From the IMG/VR virus record IMGVR_UViG_3300044678_001332, positions 1 to 58,461 of that record: a stretch of 58,461 nucleotides of DNA. One strand, written 5' to 3'. The position numbers and the translations under genes are program-made. This DNA comes from a virus. Shown piece after piece: positions 50,001-57,900 of this stretch (position 1 is the first letter of the stretch; each line of letters starts with the position of its first letter). Under the pieces are notes generated by a model, which did no database searches, was not told the origin of the DNA, and was given only the letters and a program-made list of their open reading frames with translations.

Positions 50001-50726
50001 ATGACACAAGATGAAGCTACACAATACCAAGGTTATGACCCTACAAAAGTTACACCTTCTTCTACTACTAAAAGTGGATTACCAGTAGGTAATGAAGATA
50101 TATTTGGTAATGATAAATTAGGAAAAGGTTTAGCAATAGGTCAAGCTGCAATTCCATTAATAGAAGCAGGTTATCATTTGTTTAATAAACCTAAACATAT
50201 TAAAGCACCTGTTGTACAAGATGCAACTGTTAATTATGAACAATCTAGAATAAGAGATCAAAGACAAACAAATTTGACTAGAAGTTCTTATTTAAATATG
50301 TTAAGAAATTCAGGTATGTCAGCAAATCAATTTGCTGGTAATGCTAAAGATTATCTTTTAAATTCTGCTGCAGAACAAGCAGGTAGAGATGCAACAAGTA
50401 TTCAAAATGAACAAAATCAAAATGCTGTTGCTAGAGCACAAGCTGAAAATTTAAATGCTCAAAATAGATTTGCAACTGATCAATTAAATTATGAGATAGA
50501 TCAAAACAGACTTGGTAATATATTTGGTGCATTTAATAATGCAGCTACTATGGGAATGCAAGGTTACAATGATATAAAACAAAATGAATATGATAGAATG
50601 AGAGCATTGAGTACACAATCAGAAAATGTAGTACCTGTAAATGTTAATGGTAGAATATATCAAGCAACAAAAGGACCTGATGGTTATTACTTTAATGGTA
50701 AAAAAATAGCAGAATTTGGAGTTTAA
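44016..50726 (+). CDS. Giant virion cargo polyprotein with ADP-ribosyltransferase and HExxH domains
   Basis: A 2236-residue protein after the tail gene, where crAss-like phages keep proteins that travel in the virion and enter the cell. Seen in order: HELSH (307-311) and HELTH (597-601), zinc-protease-like HExxH motifs; an Ala/Gly hydrophobic stretch near 808-870; an ADP-ribosyltransferase (about 1090-1300) with Arg1175/Arg1176 (FVRRGV), STS at 1217-1219 and Glu1258-x-Glu1260 (RGENEAILP); a second hydrophobic stretch near 1320-1400; Gln-rich and coiled-coil parts. The R, STS, E-x-E set is the signature of Arg-directed enzymes such as phage T4 Alt. Short AKGG/YAGGP-type motifs punctuate domain borders. 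Proteolysis and host-modifying roles are inference. Confidence 0.8.
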   Translation: MAEKNSLWKNIRKKAAQNKRTGATPKKPTKEMLRQERKIKAKKYYAGGPIGEGDDKNKALKGTNDTLIAPTLNTQIVEEEAPQWMKDKETIRPDEINFWESFNPKKWGLNDYSNYSSFNSAFRNAREAGEDEFVWNKERYNTNLIPKDISDQYWDSKKFIQDYYTNEPFIPLDTNYFDLHDFNDKLSKDKYGYTWQEYYDKVSKTPVYSKDSGRSDEEGKILDSYFDTLGLLSRSGYYSSLSDKEKSDYYTYQKSKYVDALNDPNYYFSITSQPNPKNRVLGYQHSGDKKLYASNTGNREDFTTFIHELSHKGDSKSRSSYNNESNRIPTVDTDALNKFGNKLSQKRFNYVSDPTETEARKMSTLYFMNKVLKKDISSGKIKNKDLTELYNLYNSEGGYWSSKSIPGDVRDLLELYKYQWNDLLKYLNNDFSYYKPVQKAKGGPTGNDEDPFKSKLNQGQTVGKTSQDWLANWVRSPKFAERLNQNFPAPASDLEKKIYGNKEARERASAANLKTINKRIPDVISDIYDTNFLYNTNPESNTGLLNTYRSRLGDPKSIRDFDKNMSTNPQGFTDQDGRIIITNEANTQYGPQSVGVHELTHKVSEGDKTLDKLFRGKFQTPSPDKIDANYKKDEMYPFLMQMRFDNKFQPGEEITPERLKQIRESGPNNHLFRYYNDDEISKYLNTLASNQTQAPMQYAAKGGYMYAEGGDGEDEPVTLYKKAYYNPDQDRIIPYAGSQDNEYYVTPDTPQGIDFERRLPELEITDDYNSTEDYYGNKRYIPSETGFIPNPNYKPLASGRAEPTLGPVEAALFAPVAGAVAGTMASKAVPAVVSALELPAVVGGRTIPLLTGNNILGVTGGITGANMLGSDINSGYYTSNASIEDKIARGLETGLLIGTSPGMLPAMGSAYKNVKNSLGKNKELLSNSASNQLPPPPPETFNIIDGYVPGSYVPDYASQFTPLETFNNSKFSLKDINNKIKSLKNITYKGKSIFKNKKIGHYDEPLKNDSSYETWKKTVLGENADSVISLQEFKDAHKQSIEYFKSIGAPLTTGKEHGLFIKNILADRIPNFTSLQFDDKGRRLIFDPDMYGSDIQPAELRQMEKFITGEGYDITKMTPKERMLMEAYAHGYDTSLNEVLRGSSQGPVSKYYLEQGQILNEGILKNKFQNPSFVRRGVQSDYTVELLDPITYKPTGVTKLRSELTKGDTFIDKSFLSTSATPSYWGPTELSELIEIPGGSLQSFAVPEAATATRFRGENEAILPTGLIRQVIDNNLHNHPEFFDWRAKFRTKILNPYEDGGTINPYMYYAGGPMQYKRGGLLKDIGLGVADFALSTIGGVTGIKSMKDIVNEKQYSNDRFDAGANFAGSLGSTALKLIPVTAPIANAAGVVGGAANKAFGIDAANYNPNQEVSDLEKAGNIVGQAGNVASMFMGSTSGVSEDAGKFMQGVDKINQFGQSPAGQLLNQGLSFEQGGDINKFNNFTNSMRDRYNSYRNKYSRGGKVQDNAEEKLEYFGMTKVPNHSGFHYENPNGGSYGGTNASFEKNEIVLHAKGGPTPGPGEFVFPSEVNGQKNRPAFLELDKNGMPIPLNMTIAQFVEREVNKGSEFRKENSLGRERVDMANQKAMDMVAYYDQLDQQQAQQKEMMVNGALQYAAAGGKINKDIEKILNDDIQSYIKADNYYAYGGYLPKNKKFNMPYSNGGKLPKEVLRARVQAHMSIKEANSYVDQYANGGSMDPPTAKRSYVKQGSNSMLGNNLNNTEFGSRIINEYGNGLPNDTSYIYQSPTEDYFYNTGQNTQNGKPVSNYNSGSVAPFSANVYQDRIKRLAGYANGGPVVSNVNQDFGLYAQNRGGMMMANGGMMPQNDSMSKQIAAALQQGADPQQLLQQLLQQLVKSGMDPQQAQAMLENIMGSMQASQTQAPMMAMGGEMYAPGGFFDNLRSDFNHGRRMAFNKPYRNAYNLAKGYNTINPKNYPNVFTEGNGQVGGEDYAGLYPMTQDEATQYQGYDPTKVTPSSTTKSGLPVGNEDIFGNDKLGKGLAIGQAAIPLIEAGYHLFNKPKHIKAPVVQDATVNYEQSRIRDQRQTNLTRSSYLNMLRNSGMSANQFAGNAKDYLLNSAAEQAGRDATSIQNEQNQNAVARAQAENLNAQNRFATDQLNYEIDQNRLGNIFGAFNNAATMGMQGYNDIKQNEYDRMRALSTQSENVVPVNVNGRIYQATKGPDGYYFNGKKIAEFGV

Positions 50727-50738
50727 AAAATATAAGAT

Positions 50739-52979
50739 ATGAATTTATACAAGTTTCAACCTAGACAATATGTAGATGTATTACCTGATTTACCATTAGA
50801 ATGGTTACAAGGTCAGGTTGATAAAAAACAGAATGTTATTAATGCTCAAAGAGATGAGCTTAATAAAGCTGCTGAAAACTATTTAAAATTAAACTATGGA
50901 ACTTTTGGTAGAGATCTTTATGATCAAATAAATAAAGACTACCAAGGAAAGTTTAAACAAATGTCAGAAGACTTGTTAACTAGACAAGACATTCCTGGAG
51001 TAGCATCATCATTTTCTAATTTAGTTAGAGAAGCAGCATTTGATCCTAGAATCAAAGATCTTAATAAAGAATTTGCAGCTTATCAGAAATATTTAGAAAC
51101 TAAAATGAATCCTGAATTTCATGGTGCTATAGATTTAACTCAATATGGAAAACAAATAGGTGAAGACTTTAATGTTGATCAAGCTATTGCACAGTATCCT
51201 TTAGTTAAATATGAAGATAGTATTCAACCTTATGTTGCAACAGCTGAGAAATTTAAACCTTATAAAGATGTTAATACTGATAAGTGGGTATTTAGTAATC
51301 CAATATCAGGTGAAACATTTGTTCGTAATACTAAAGAAGAAATTGAACAAGTTTCTAAACCAAGATTACAAGAATATTTTGAAAGTCAGTATTATAATTG
51401 GAACATGGATGCTAGATCTAAGTATGATAAGTTAAAAGGTACTAATGTAGATTTAAATCAATTTGATCCTAACTTTAATTTCAAAGATGAAAATTTAGGT
51501 AGAGATATTTGGAGAAAAAAGTATTTACCATATTTACAAATGGCTTATACTCAAAGAGATGAAGAAACTGAAGTTACACCAATGGGTGGAGGAAAACCAA
51601 CATCTTCAAATAATCCTAATAAACCACCAGCTGATGTTAAATTAGAGTATAACATGATGACTTCAATGTATGGTATTGGTGTTTTAGGTAATAGATTATC
51701 TACAGGTGAAGAAATAAGAACTTATGATGATGCAATAGGTAATATTCAAGATCATAAAAATAGAATAAGTACATTAGTTCGTCAAATGTTTGAAGCATCT
51801 AAAAAAGGTGATCATGCTACAGTACTTACTTTAGATAAAGAAAGACAAAATCTAATGTCAGATTTAACTACTTGGGAGTCTTGGCAAAAACTTATTGAAG
51901 AAGATTTGTATAATAAAAATTTAGGACAAGATTTAAGTAATGCTTTAAAACTTGAAAAAGATTGGATTGAAAGTCATTCAGGTCAAATTGCAGATTTTGG
52001 TGCATTAAGTTTAATTTATAAAAAACCAGTTGAACAAATAAAGAATGATATTTTTTATAAAAGAGATACTACATATGAAGGAGTTGATTATGATGAAATA
52101 GATGCTTTCTTAGAAGAAGCTAGTAAAATAAGAAGAGCTAATTTAAAAGGTGATGCATCTAAGCTTTATGAAAGGTGGGAAAAATATTTAAACTATCAAA
52201 CACAAGGTACATCATATCAACCTAATAATGATGCTTCTAGACAAAGATTAGATCAAATGGTTTTATCTTTAATTACTTCTGGTAAAAAACCTTATAACTT
52301 ACAGACTGATAAAGAAGTTTCTGATTTTAAAGCTTTACAAGAATATTTATTAAAATTGCAAGCTGAAAATGGTTCATTTAATACTAAAGGTTTAAGTACA
52401 GAAATTCTTTTAGATGAAGAAGATGGTCCTGTATTAATATTACATGGATTAAATATAGATGGTAGTAAAGGAGAAGATATTCCTAATTCTATAGAATTTG
52501 ATATTAGAGATACACCTAGTTTATTAAATGTTCTTTATGAAATAGATCCTAGTAGACAAACTCGCAATGCTTACTTTGTTGAAGCTGCAAGATCATTAAA
52601 AGAAAATAAAAACAAGAAGGGATCATTTACTTTAAATTCTTATGGTAATGTTCAAGAAGAAGTTAATTTCTCAAGAGTACCTATAGGTGATGGTAAATAC
52701 ATGTTTAAAGATTCAGACAATGTAATGTATGCTAGTTTAAATGATTTAATTCAAACTAAAACACTAATTGCTGCTGAAGAGGATAAAAATATTGAAGTAG
52801 CTAGACAAAAATTAAGTCAAGATTTTAATATGGCTGTTCAATCAGGAGATGTTGAATTAATTAAACAAGCTATGGCTAAAGCTCAAAATTTTGAAATTCT
52901 TTTAGAGAAAGAACTAAAACAGAAGCGAGAGGGAAAGGGCAAGCCTCAGGTGAAAGGTCCGTTCAACCTGGGGCAGTAA
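50739..52979 (+). CDS. Virion cargo protein, zero-frame product of a frameshift pair
   Basis: A 746-residue protein starting MNLYKFQPRQYVDVLPDLPL. It is mainly helical and polar (KKQNVINAQRDELNKAAENY, KGDHATVLTLDKERQNLMSD), without membrane helices or enzyme motifs. The beginning (PRQYVDVLPDLPLEWL) is a pattern I associate with crAss-like cargo proteins. The last 20 codons are GC-rich and unusual (ending VKGPFNLGQ), because they contain a -1 frameshift signal. Ribosomes that slip at codons 732-733 would continue into the following frame and make about 1385 residues. Confidence 0.75.
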   Translation: MNLYKFQPRQYVDVLPDLPLEWLQGQVDKKQNVINAQRDELNKAAENYLKLNYGTFGRDLYDQINKDYQGKFKQMSEDLLTRQDIPGVASSFSNLVREAAFDPRIKDLNKEFAAYQKYLETKMNPEFHGAIDLTQYGKQIGEDFNVDQAIAQYPLVKYEDSIQPYVATAEKFKPYKDVNTDKWVFSNPISGETFVRNTKEEIEQVSKPRLQEYFESQYYNWNMDARSKYDKLKGTNVDLNQFDPNFNFKDENLGRDIWRKKYLPYLQMAYTQRDEETEVTPMGGGKPTSSNNPNKPPADVKLEYNMMTSMYGIGVLGNRLSTGEEIRTYDDAIGNIQDHKNRISTLVRQMFEASKKGDHATVLTLDKERQNLMSDLTTWESWQKLIEEDLYNKNLGQDLSNALKLEKDWIESHSGQIADFGALSLIYKKPVEQIKNDIFYKRDTTYEGVDYDEIDAFLEEASKIRRANLKGDASKLYERWEKYLNYQTQGTSYQPNNDASRQRLDQMVLSLITSGKKPYNLQTDKEVSDFKALQEYLLKLQAENGSFNTKGLSTEILLDEEDGPVLILHGLNIDGSKGEDIPNSIEFDIRDTPSLLNVLYEIDPSRQTRNAYFVEAARSLKENKNKKGSFTLNSYGNVQEEVNFSRVPIGDGKYMFKDSDNVMYASLNDLIQTKTLIAAEEDKNIEVARQKLSQDFNMAVQSGDVELIKQAMAKAQNFEILLEKELKQKREGKGKPQVKGPFNLGQ
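52931..52974 (+). promoter_or_regulatory. Programmed -1 ribosomal frameshift signal (GGGAAAG + hairpin)
   Basis: GGGAAAG at 52931-52937 sits in the correct register (G GGA AAG). After a 5-nt spacer, a 9-bp hairpin follows: 52943-52951 pairs with 52966-52974, with one G-U pair and a 14-nt loop. The overlapping A AAG GGC (52934-52940) is a second possible slip site. The 59 nt from 52922 hold 34 G/C, far above the surrounding DNA. GGGAAAG is the lambda G/T tail-gene slippery heptamer. Confidence 0.8.
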
Positions 52980-54895
52980 GTAGCTTTAACAAAGCATTAG
53001 GATCAGTAGAACAAGACCCTAAAGAAGGTTATAGATCAACTAACCCTAACTCATCAGCAGTTGGTAAGTATCAACATATATGGGGAATACATGGAGAACC
53101 ACAAAAGGGTCAAACAATTTCTGAAATTGAAAGAGTAACAGGAGTTAAATCAAAAGAAGATTATTTAAATAACCCAGAAGCTCAAGAAAAATATCAGGCT
53201 CATTTAGAAAGTCATTATAAAAGAAATGTACCTGGATTAAGAAAAAGATTTCCTGGAGTAACTAAAGGAATTGATGATGAAGTATTAATGGCTCTTCAAC
53301 ATCTTTCAGGTTTAGGAGATGCTAGAATATATTTAGATACTTTAGAAAAAACTAAATCTTATGATGCTGCTCAACAAGCTTTAAATCAATCTATAGAAAA
53401 AAGAACAGGTGAGGCTCCTCCAACTAATAAAACAGTTTTTGAATATTTAAATAATTTTTCTGAAAATTTAGAAAAGGATAATACTCCTAAAACACCTCAA
53501 ATATTTGCTCCTAAAAAACAACCTCAATTAAATCCTAATCCTACATTTACTGCATCACCATTTGCTACACCTAAAGTTACTCAAACTAAACCTCAACCTC
53601 AAGAACCTGTTGATAGTAGATTTAGAGTATTACCAGAAGTTCTTCCTAAAATAGAACAACCTAAAACTGTTACTGAAACTAAAGATCCTAATTTTGTTGA
53701 AAAGGTTTGGACATACCTGTTTGAAAGTGATGTTCCTATTAAAGAAACTAGTAAAATAAAAGAAGCAGCTGATGGTAATCCTGTAGAAGATGAGGAGTTT
53801 GTTGCAAGTAATGATTCTAATGTAGCATTAACACCTAAAGCTACACCTAAATTATCTAATGTTAGAAGAGTAACTGAAGATCCAAAAATTAAACAAAGAA
53901 AAATAGAAGATGAAAATTTTACAAAAAATATTGGATATTCAAAAGTTAATGATAAAGTTTATAGAGGTAAGTCTCATAAAAACTTAGATTTAGGTAGTTA
54001 TTCTAAAATGATTGTTGATATGTCAGATGGTATAACAGTAACTTATCAACCTAGAAATGCTAGAAAAAATGATAGAACAGAAGTTAATAATGCAATAGCT
54101 ATTACTGATTATTTATATGACTTTGACTTTACAAATAATTGGTATGATAAACAAGCTGATTATCAAATTACAAAATTAAAAGAAAGCTTATTTAAACCTA
54201 AAGACTGGGAAAAAAGAACTTATATTAACGCAGAAGGTAAAAGAGTAAAATATGGTCCATGGTCTAAAAATTGGGATAATGCTTTAGATGGTAGAAAATT
54301 TGTAACTGTACGAGAACCTTTAGGTAATAATAAATATAAAATATCTATTAAACCTATTGATAATCTCACTGAAAAAGATTTTGAAGAGTCTACAATATAT
54401 AGACAAGGGTACGCTAAATTATCTGATCTTGATATAACACCTGATCAGAAAAAAATTAAATTATTTGCTAAAAAAGATGCTTTTGTTGGTCAAGGACTTC
54501 CTTTTAGAGATGAAAATAATAAAGAACATGGACTAAGAGTAAGTGGAGGTAAGGGTAATGTGAGTGTAAATTTAAAAGGTGAAAATGTAAAAGGATATTT
54601 AAATATATCTAGCCTTAATCAATTTGGTGCTTATTTAGGAGGTACTGTTACTATTATATCTGAAGATGGTAAAATAGCTAAAAAAGTTAGTGGTAGTTTA
54701 AAAGACATTTTAGAAACTGCTTTCTATATTAAAAAACAAACTGGTAGTAAAGAAGTTTACTTTTTACAAAGCGATGCAGGTAGTATGAATATAAAAGCTG
54801 ATGCTAATAATGGTAAAATTACACCTGCTCAATTAGCAATTTCTAGAAACCAAGAACCTCAAGCAGGTGCTGCAGAGATACTTTTAAATGAATAA
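52937..54895 (+). CDS. Frameshift extension: lysozyme-like domain plus long C-terminal part
   Basis: An open -1 frame (stop-free from 52895) with no ATG until 53288, which would cut a domain in half. Translation from the slip site gives about 652 residues. First comes a transglycosylase/lysozyme-like domain: SVEQDPKEGYRSTNPNSSAV followed by GKYQHIWG, which fits the catalytic Glu and the NP-SSAxGxYQ loop of this fold, and ALQHLSGLGDARIYL. Then a Pro/Lys/Gln-rich linker and a C-terminal domain (SKMIVDMSDGITVTYQPRNA, KKVSGSLKDILETAFYIKKQ, VYFLQSDAGSMNIKA). As a fusion, cargo would carry a wall-opening enzyme. Lysozyme activity is inferred. Confidence 0.72.
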   Translation, partial: GQASGERSVQPGAVSSFNKALGSVEQDPKEGYRSTNPNSSAVGKYQHIWGIHGEPQKGQTISEIERVTGVKSKEDYLNNPEAQEKYQAHLESHYKRNVPGLRKRFPGVTKGIDDEVLMALQHLSGLGDARIYLDTLEKTKSYDAAQQALNQSIEKRTGEAPPTNKTVFEYLNNFSENLEKDNTPKTPQIFAPKKQPQLNPNPTFTASPFATPKVTQTKPQPQEPVDSRFRVLPEVLPKIEQPKTVTETKDPNFVEKVWTYLFESDVPIKETSKIKEAADGNPVEDEEFVASNDSNVALTPKATPKLSNVRRVTEDPKIKQRKIEDENFTKNIGYSKVNDKVYRGKSHKNLDLGSYSKMIVDMSDGITVTYQPRNARKNDRTEVNNAIAITDYLYDFDFTNNWYDKQADYQITKLKESLFKPKDWEKRTYINAEGKRVKYGPWSKNWDNALDGRKFVTVREPLGNNKYKISIKPIDNLTEKDFEESTIYRQGYAKLSDLDITPDQKKIKLFAKKDAFVGQGLPFRDENNKEHGLRVSGGKGNVSVNLKGENVKGYLNISSLNQFGAYLGGTVTIISEDGKIAKKVSGSLKDILETAFYIKKQTGSKEVYFLQSDAGSMNIKADANNGKITPAQLAISRNQEPQAGAAEILLNE

Positions 54896-54900
54896 TTAAC

Positions 54901-54908
54901 TATATTTG
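54901..54908 (+). promoter_or_regulatory. -7 box TATATTTG
   Basis: TATATTTGCATAATAAT in the 36-nt gap before the last gene. A small palindrome AATAAT-C-ATTATT follows it. Confidence 0.55.
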
Positions 54909-54931
54909 CATAATAATCATTATTGTATAAT

Positions 54932-57900
54932 ATGGATGAATTAGACAAATTGTTAGCAGAGGGTAAGATTACAGCCTCTGAATATGCTAGACTTGTAAGA
55001 CAACAAACAGAAAGCCAAAGTGCAGATTATAGAAAGAGTGAAGTTTTAGAAGCTGCTGCAGGTATTCAACAATTTTATAAATCACATTTAGGTATAGATC
55101 CTAGTGACATTGCTTCTGGTCAACCAGAATATCAAATGTCAATGTCACCTGAAGAACTTGAAACTTATACTTCAAGAGGTATTACTCCAAGTACTTACAG
55201 AGATTATGAAGATGATAGAGCTGAAGCTCAGTCATTTGCTGACAAACTTGGAAATGGTTTAACTAAACTTATTGGTAAATCTGCTACTGCAGTAGCTGGT
55301 GGTATTGGTATGGTACCATCAATAGCAGCTAATGTTGCAGGACAGTTAGAGGATATAGTTAATGGTGACAATACTTCATTCCATGAAATATATGATAATT
55401 TTTATTACAGAGCATTAGATGAAGCTAATGCAGCAATGGATGAAGCATTACCTCATTATGTTACAAGAGAAGAAGAAAATGCTTCTCTATTAAATTCATT
55501 AGGTACTGCTAACTTTTGGACTAATGACTTTTTACAAGGTGCTTCATTTGTTATAGGTGCAATAGCAACTGAAGGTTTAATGACTCTTGGTGCAGAAGCA
55601 TCAGGTCTTAGAAACTTAACTAGAACATTAGATGCTGTAAAAAAAGGAACTAAGGTTGATGATATTGCTGGGTTAATGGGTAGGTCAGCAACTGCTCAAA
55701 CAGGTTATGAAGCTGTTACATTAGGTAGACAGATAATAACAGGTGCTGGTTATGAGTCTTCAGTAGAAGCATTATCTTTTGTTAAAGATGCTGAAAGACA
55801 ATGGTTAGATGATTATAGATCACAACACTTAGAAGAACCTACTGAAGAAGAATATGCTAAAGCAATGGAAGAAATTTATTCAGTTGCTAATGGTGTATTT
55901 GGAATGAATATGTTAGTTGTTGGTACAACTCAAGCTAAAACCTTACCAGGATTATTTGCACCTAAATTAGCTAACTCAATTAGAAGAGTATTAGGTAAAG
56001 GAGAAATAGCTGAAGCATCTCAAATAATTCAAACATCTAAACTATCTGCTAAACAATTAGATAGAGCTGCTAAAAACTTAGGTAAAACAGTTGATGAAGT
56101 AAAAGCAATACCTAACATAGCTAAAGAAGCTACTTATAGTAAATTAGGTAAGATTACAAGTAGAACTGCTAGAGGTTTAGAAGGTGCTGTATTTGAAGGT
56201 GGACAAGAAGGTTTACAGAAAGCAATTAGTTATAGTGCATTAGATTACTTAAATGATAGAATGGACCCTGCAGCAAATGAAGACTTTATGGATTCATGGA
56301 TGTATGGATTAACTAAAGCTTTTGGTAATAATGCTGAAAGTTGGAAAGAAATATTTATTGGTGCATTGTTAGGTTCTGTAGGTGGACCAGGTGGTAAAGG
56401 TGGATGGCAAGGTGGAATTTATGAAGGTTTTAGAGACAGAACTAAATCTGAGAACTTTCAAAATGTATTAAACCTTGCTAATAATTATTCTAAAAACTCA
56501 GAAGGTATTTTAAATAATTATTTAAAGCATTGGAACCTAACTTTAAATCTTCAAGATAAAAAGGACAGGGCTTATGATAAGAATGACATGTATGACTATC
56601 ATTCTCAAGAAGCTAAAGAAGTTTTTAATTATTTAAACTTCATGAAGAAAATGGGAAGACTATCAGAGGTTGATGAACAACTTAGTGATAGTCTTAACAA
56701 GTTAAATAAGAAACAATTTGAAGAACTGTATGGTTATAAAAACTTAACTAATACTGAATTTACAAAACGTAAAGCAGAATTGTCTCAAAAGATAGCAAGA
56801 GAAATTAGTGATGTTTCTGAGTCTGCAGATAAAGGTGCTTCTATTTACAGAGGTGGAGATCAGGATGTTTTAGATGGTATTGCATATACTATTTATGCTC
56901 ATAAGAATGCTGATAATAGAGAAAGTAAGATAGCAGAAGAAGTTAGTAAGCTTGTAGGAATTATAGATCCTAGAAGTTTAGTTGAAATATCTAGAGATAA
57001 CCAAAGATTAAAATTAAAAGATGGTTGGTTATACACTTATAAAAGTAAACTTAAAGGTTTAAAGGCTGCTAAAAAAGCTTTAGAAAACAGAATGTTATCT
57101 GGAAGTGTTAATAAAAAAGATGTACAAATAGATGAGCTTGAAAAGAAAATTAAACAGAAAGAAAAAGAACTTAAAGCTCTTTTGAAAGAAGAATATAATA
57201 CAAGAAAGGCTTTAAGAAAATCTCCAATAACTCCAGAATATGAATTAGATTATGATGAGTTTGAAGAAAAGGTAAACAAGCAAGCTGAGTTTCTTGAAAA
57301 ACTTGAAAAGCATTATGAAACTGATGGTATAGATAAATCAGAAATAGAACAGAAACTTGCTGACCTTAAGAAATTAGCAAGAGATAGAGAAAAGTATATT
57401 GGTGAATTCAATAGACTTCTTACATCAGAAGGTCTTAAAGAACTTGAAACTAGTATTGAAGGTTTAAGAAAAGAGTTTGCCAAAGAGCAGGTTGATGCTA
57501 CTACTATGGCTATAATGGAAGTTGAAAGATCAAAAAAAGCTTCTCAAAGAGTTTATAAAGCACAAGAACTTGCATTTAAATTAAGAGCTAAAAGACTTTC
57601 AGGAATTGAACAGCCTATTACTGAAGATCTAAATGCTGAAACTATTGATACTCTATCTGATAATGCAAATCAGTATTATACTCAGATGATAGCTATAGCT
57701 AACAGTATAGTTGGTGCTAGTCAAAATAATGATGATAAGATTGCAGCATTAGAAAGTTTAATTAAACAGTTTGCTGAAGAAGTTGCAAATGTTCCAGAAG
57801 AATTAAGAAGAGATTATGAAATCCTACTTGATAGATTTAAAACACAAATAGAAAGTTTAATTAATTCTTTAAAGAAAACACCTGGTAGTAAATCAGGTCA

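Noticed and set aside
53288-54895. ATG at 53288 as the start of an independent gene
   Set aside because: It cuts into a conserved-looking lysozyme-like domain whose reading frame is open far upstream, and a strong frameshift signal explains the arrangement better.
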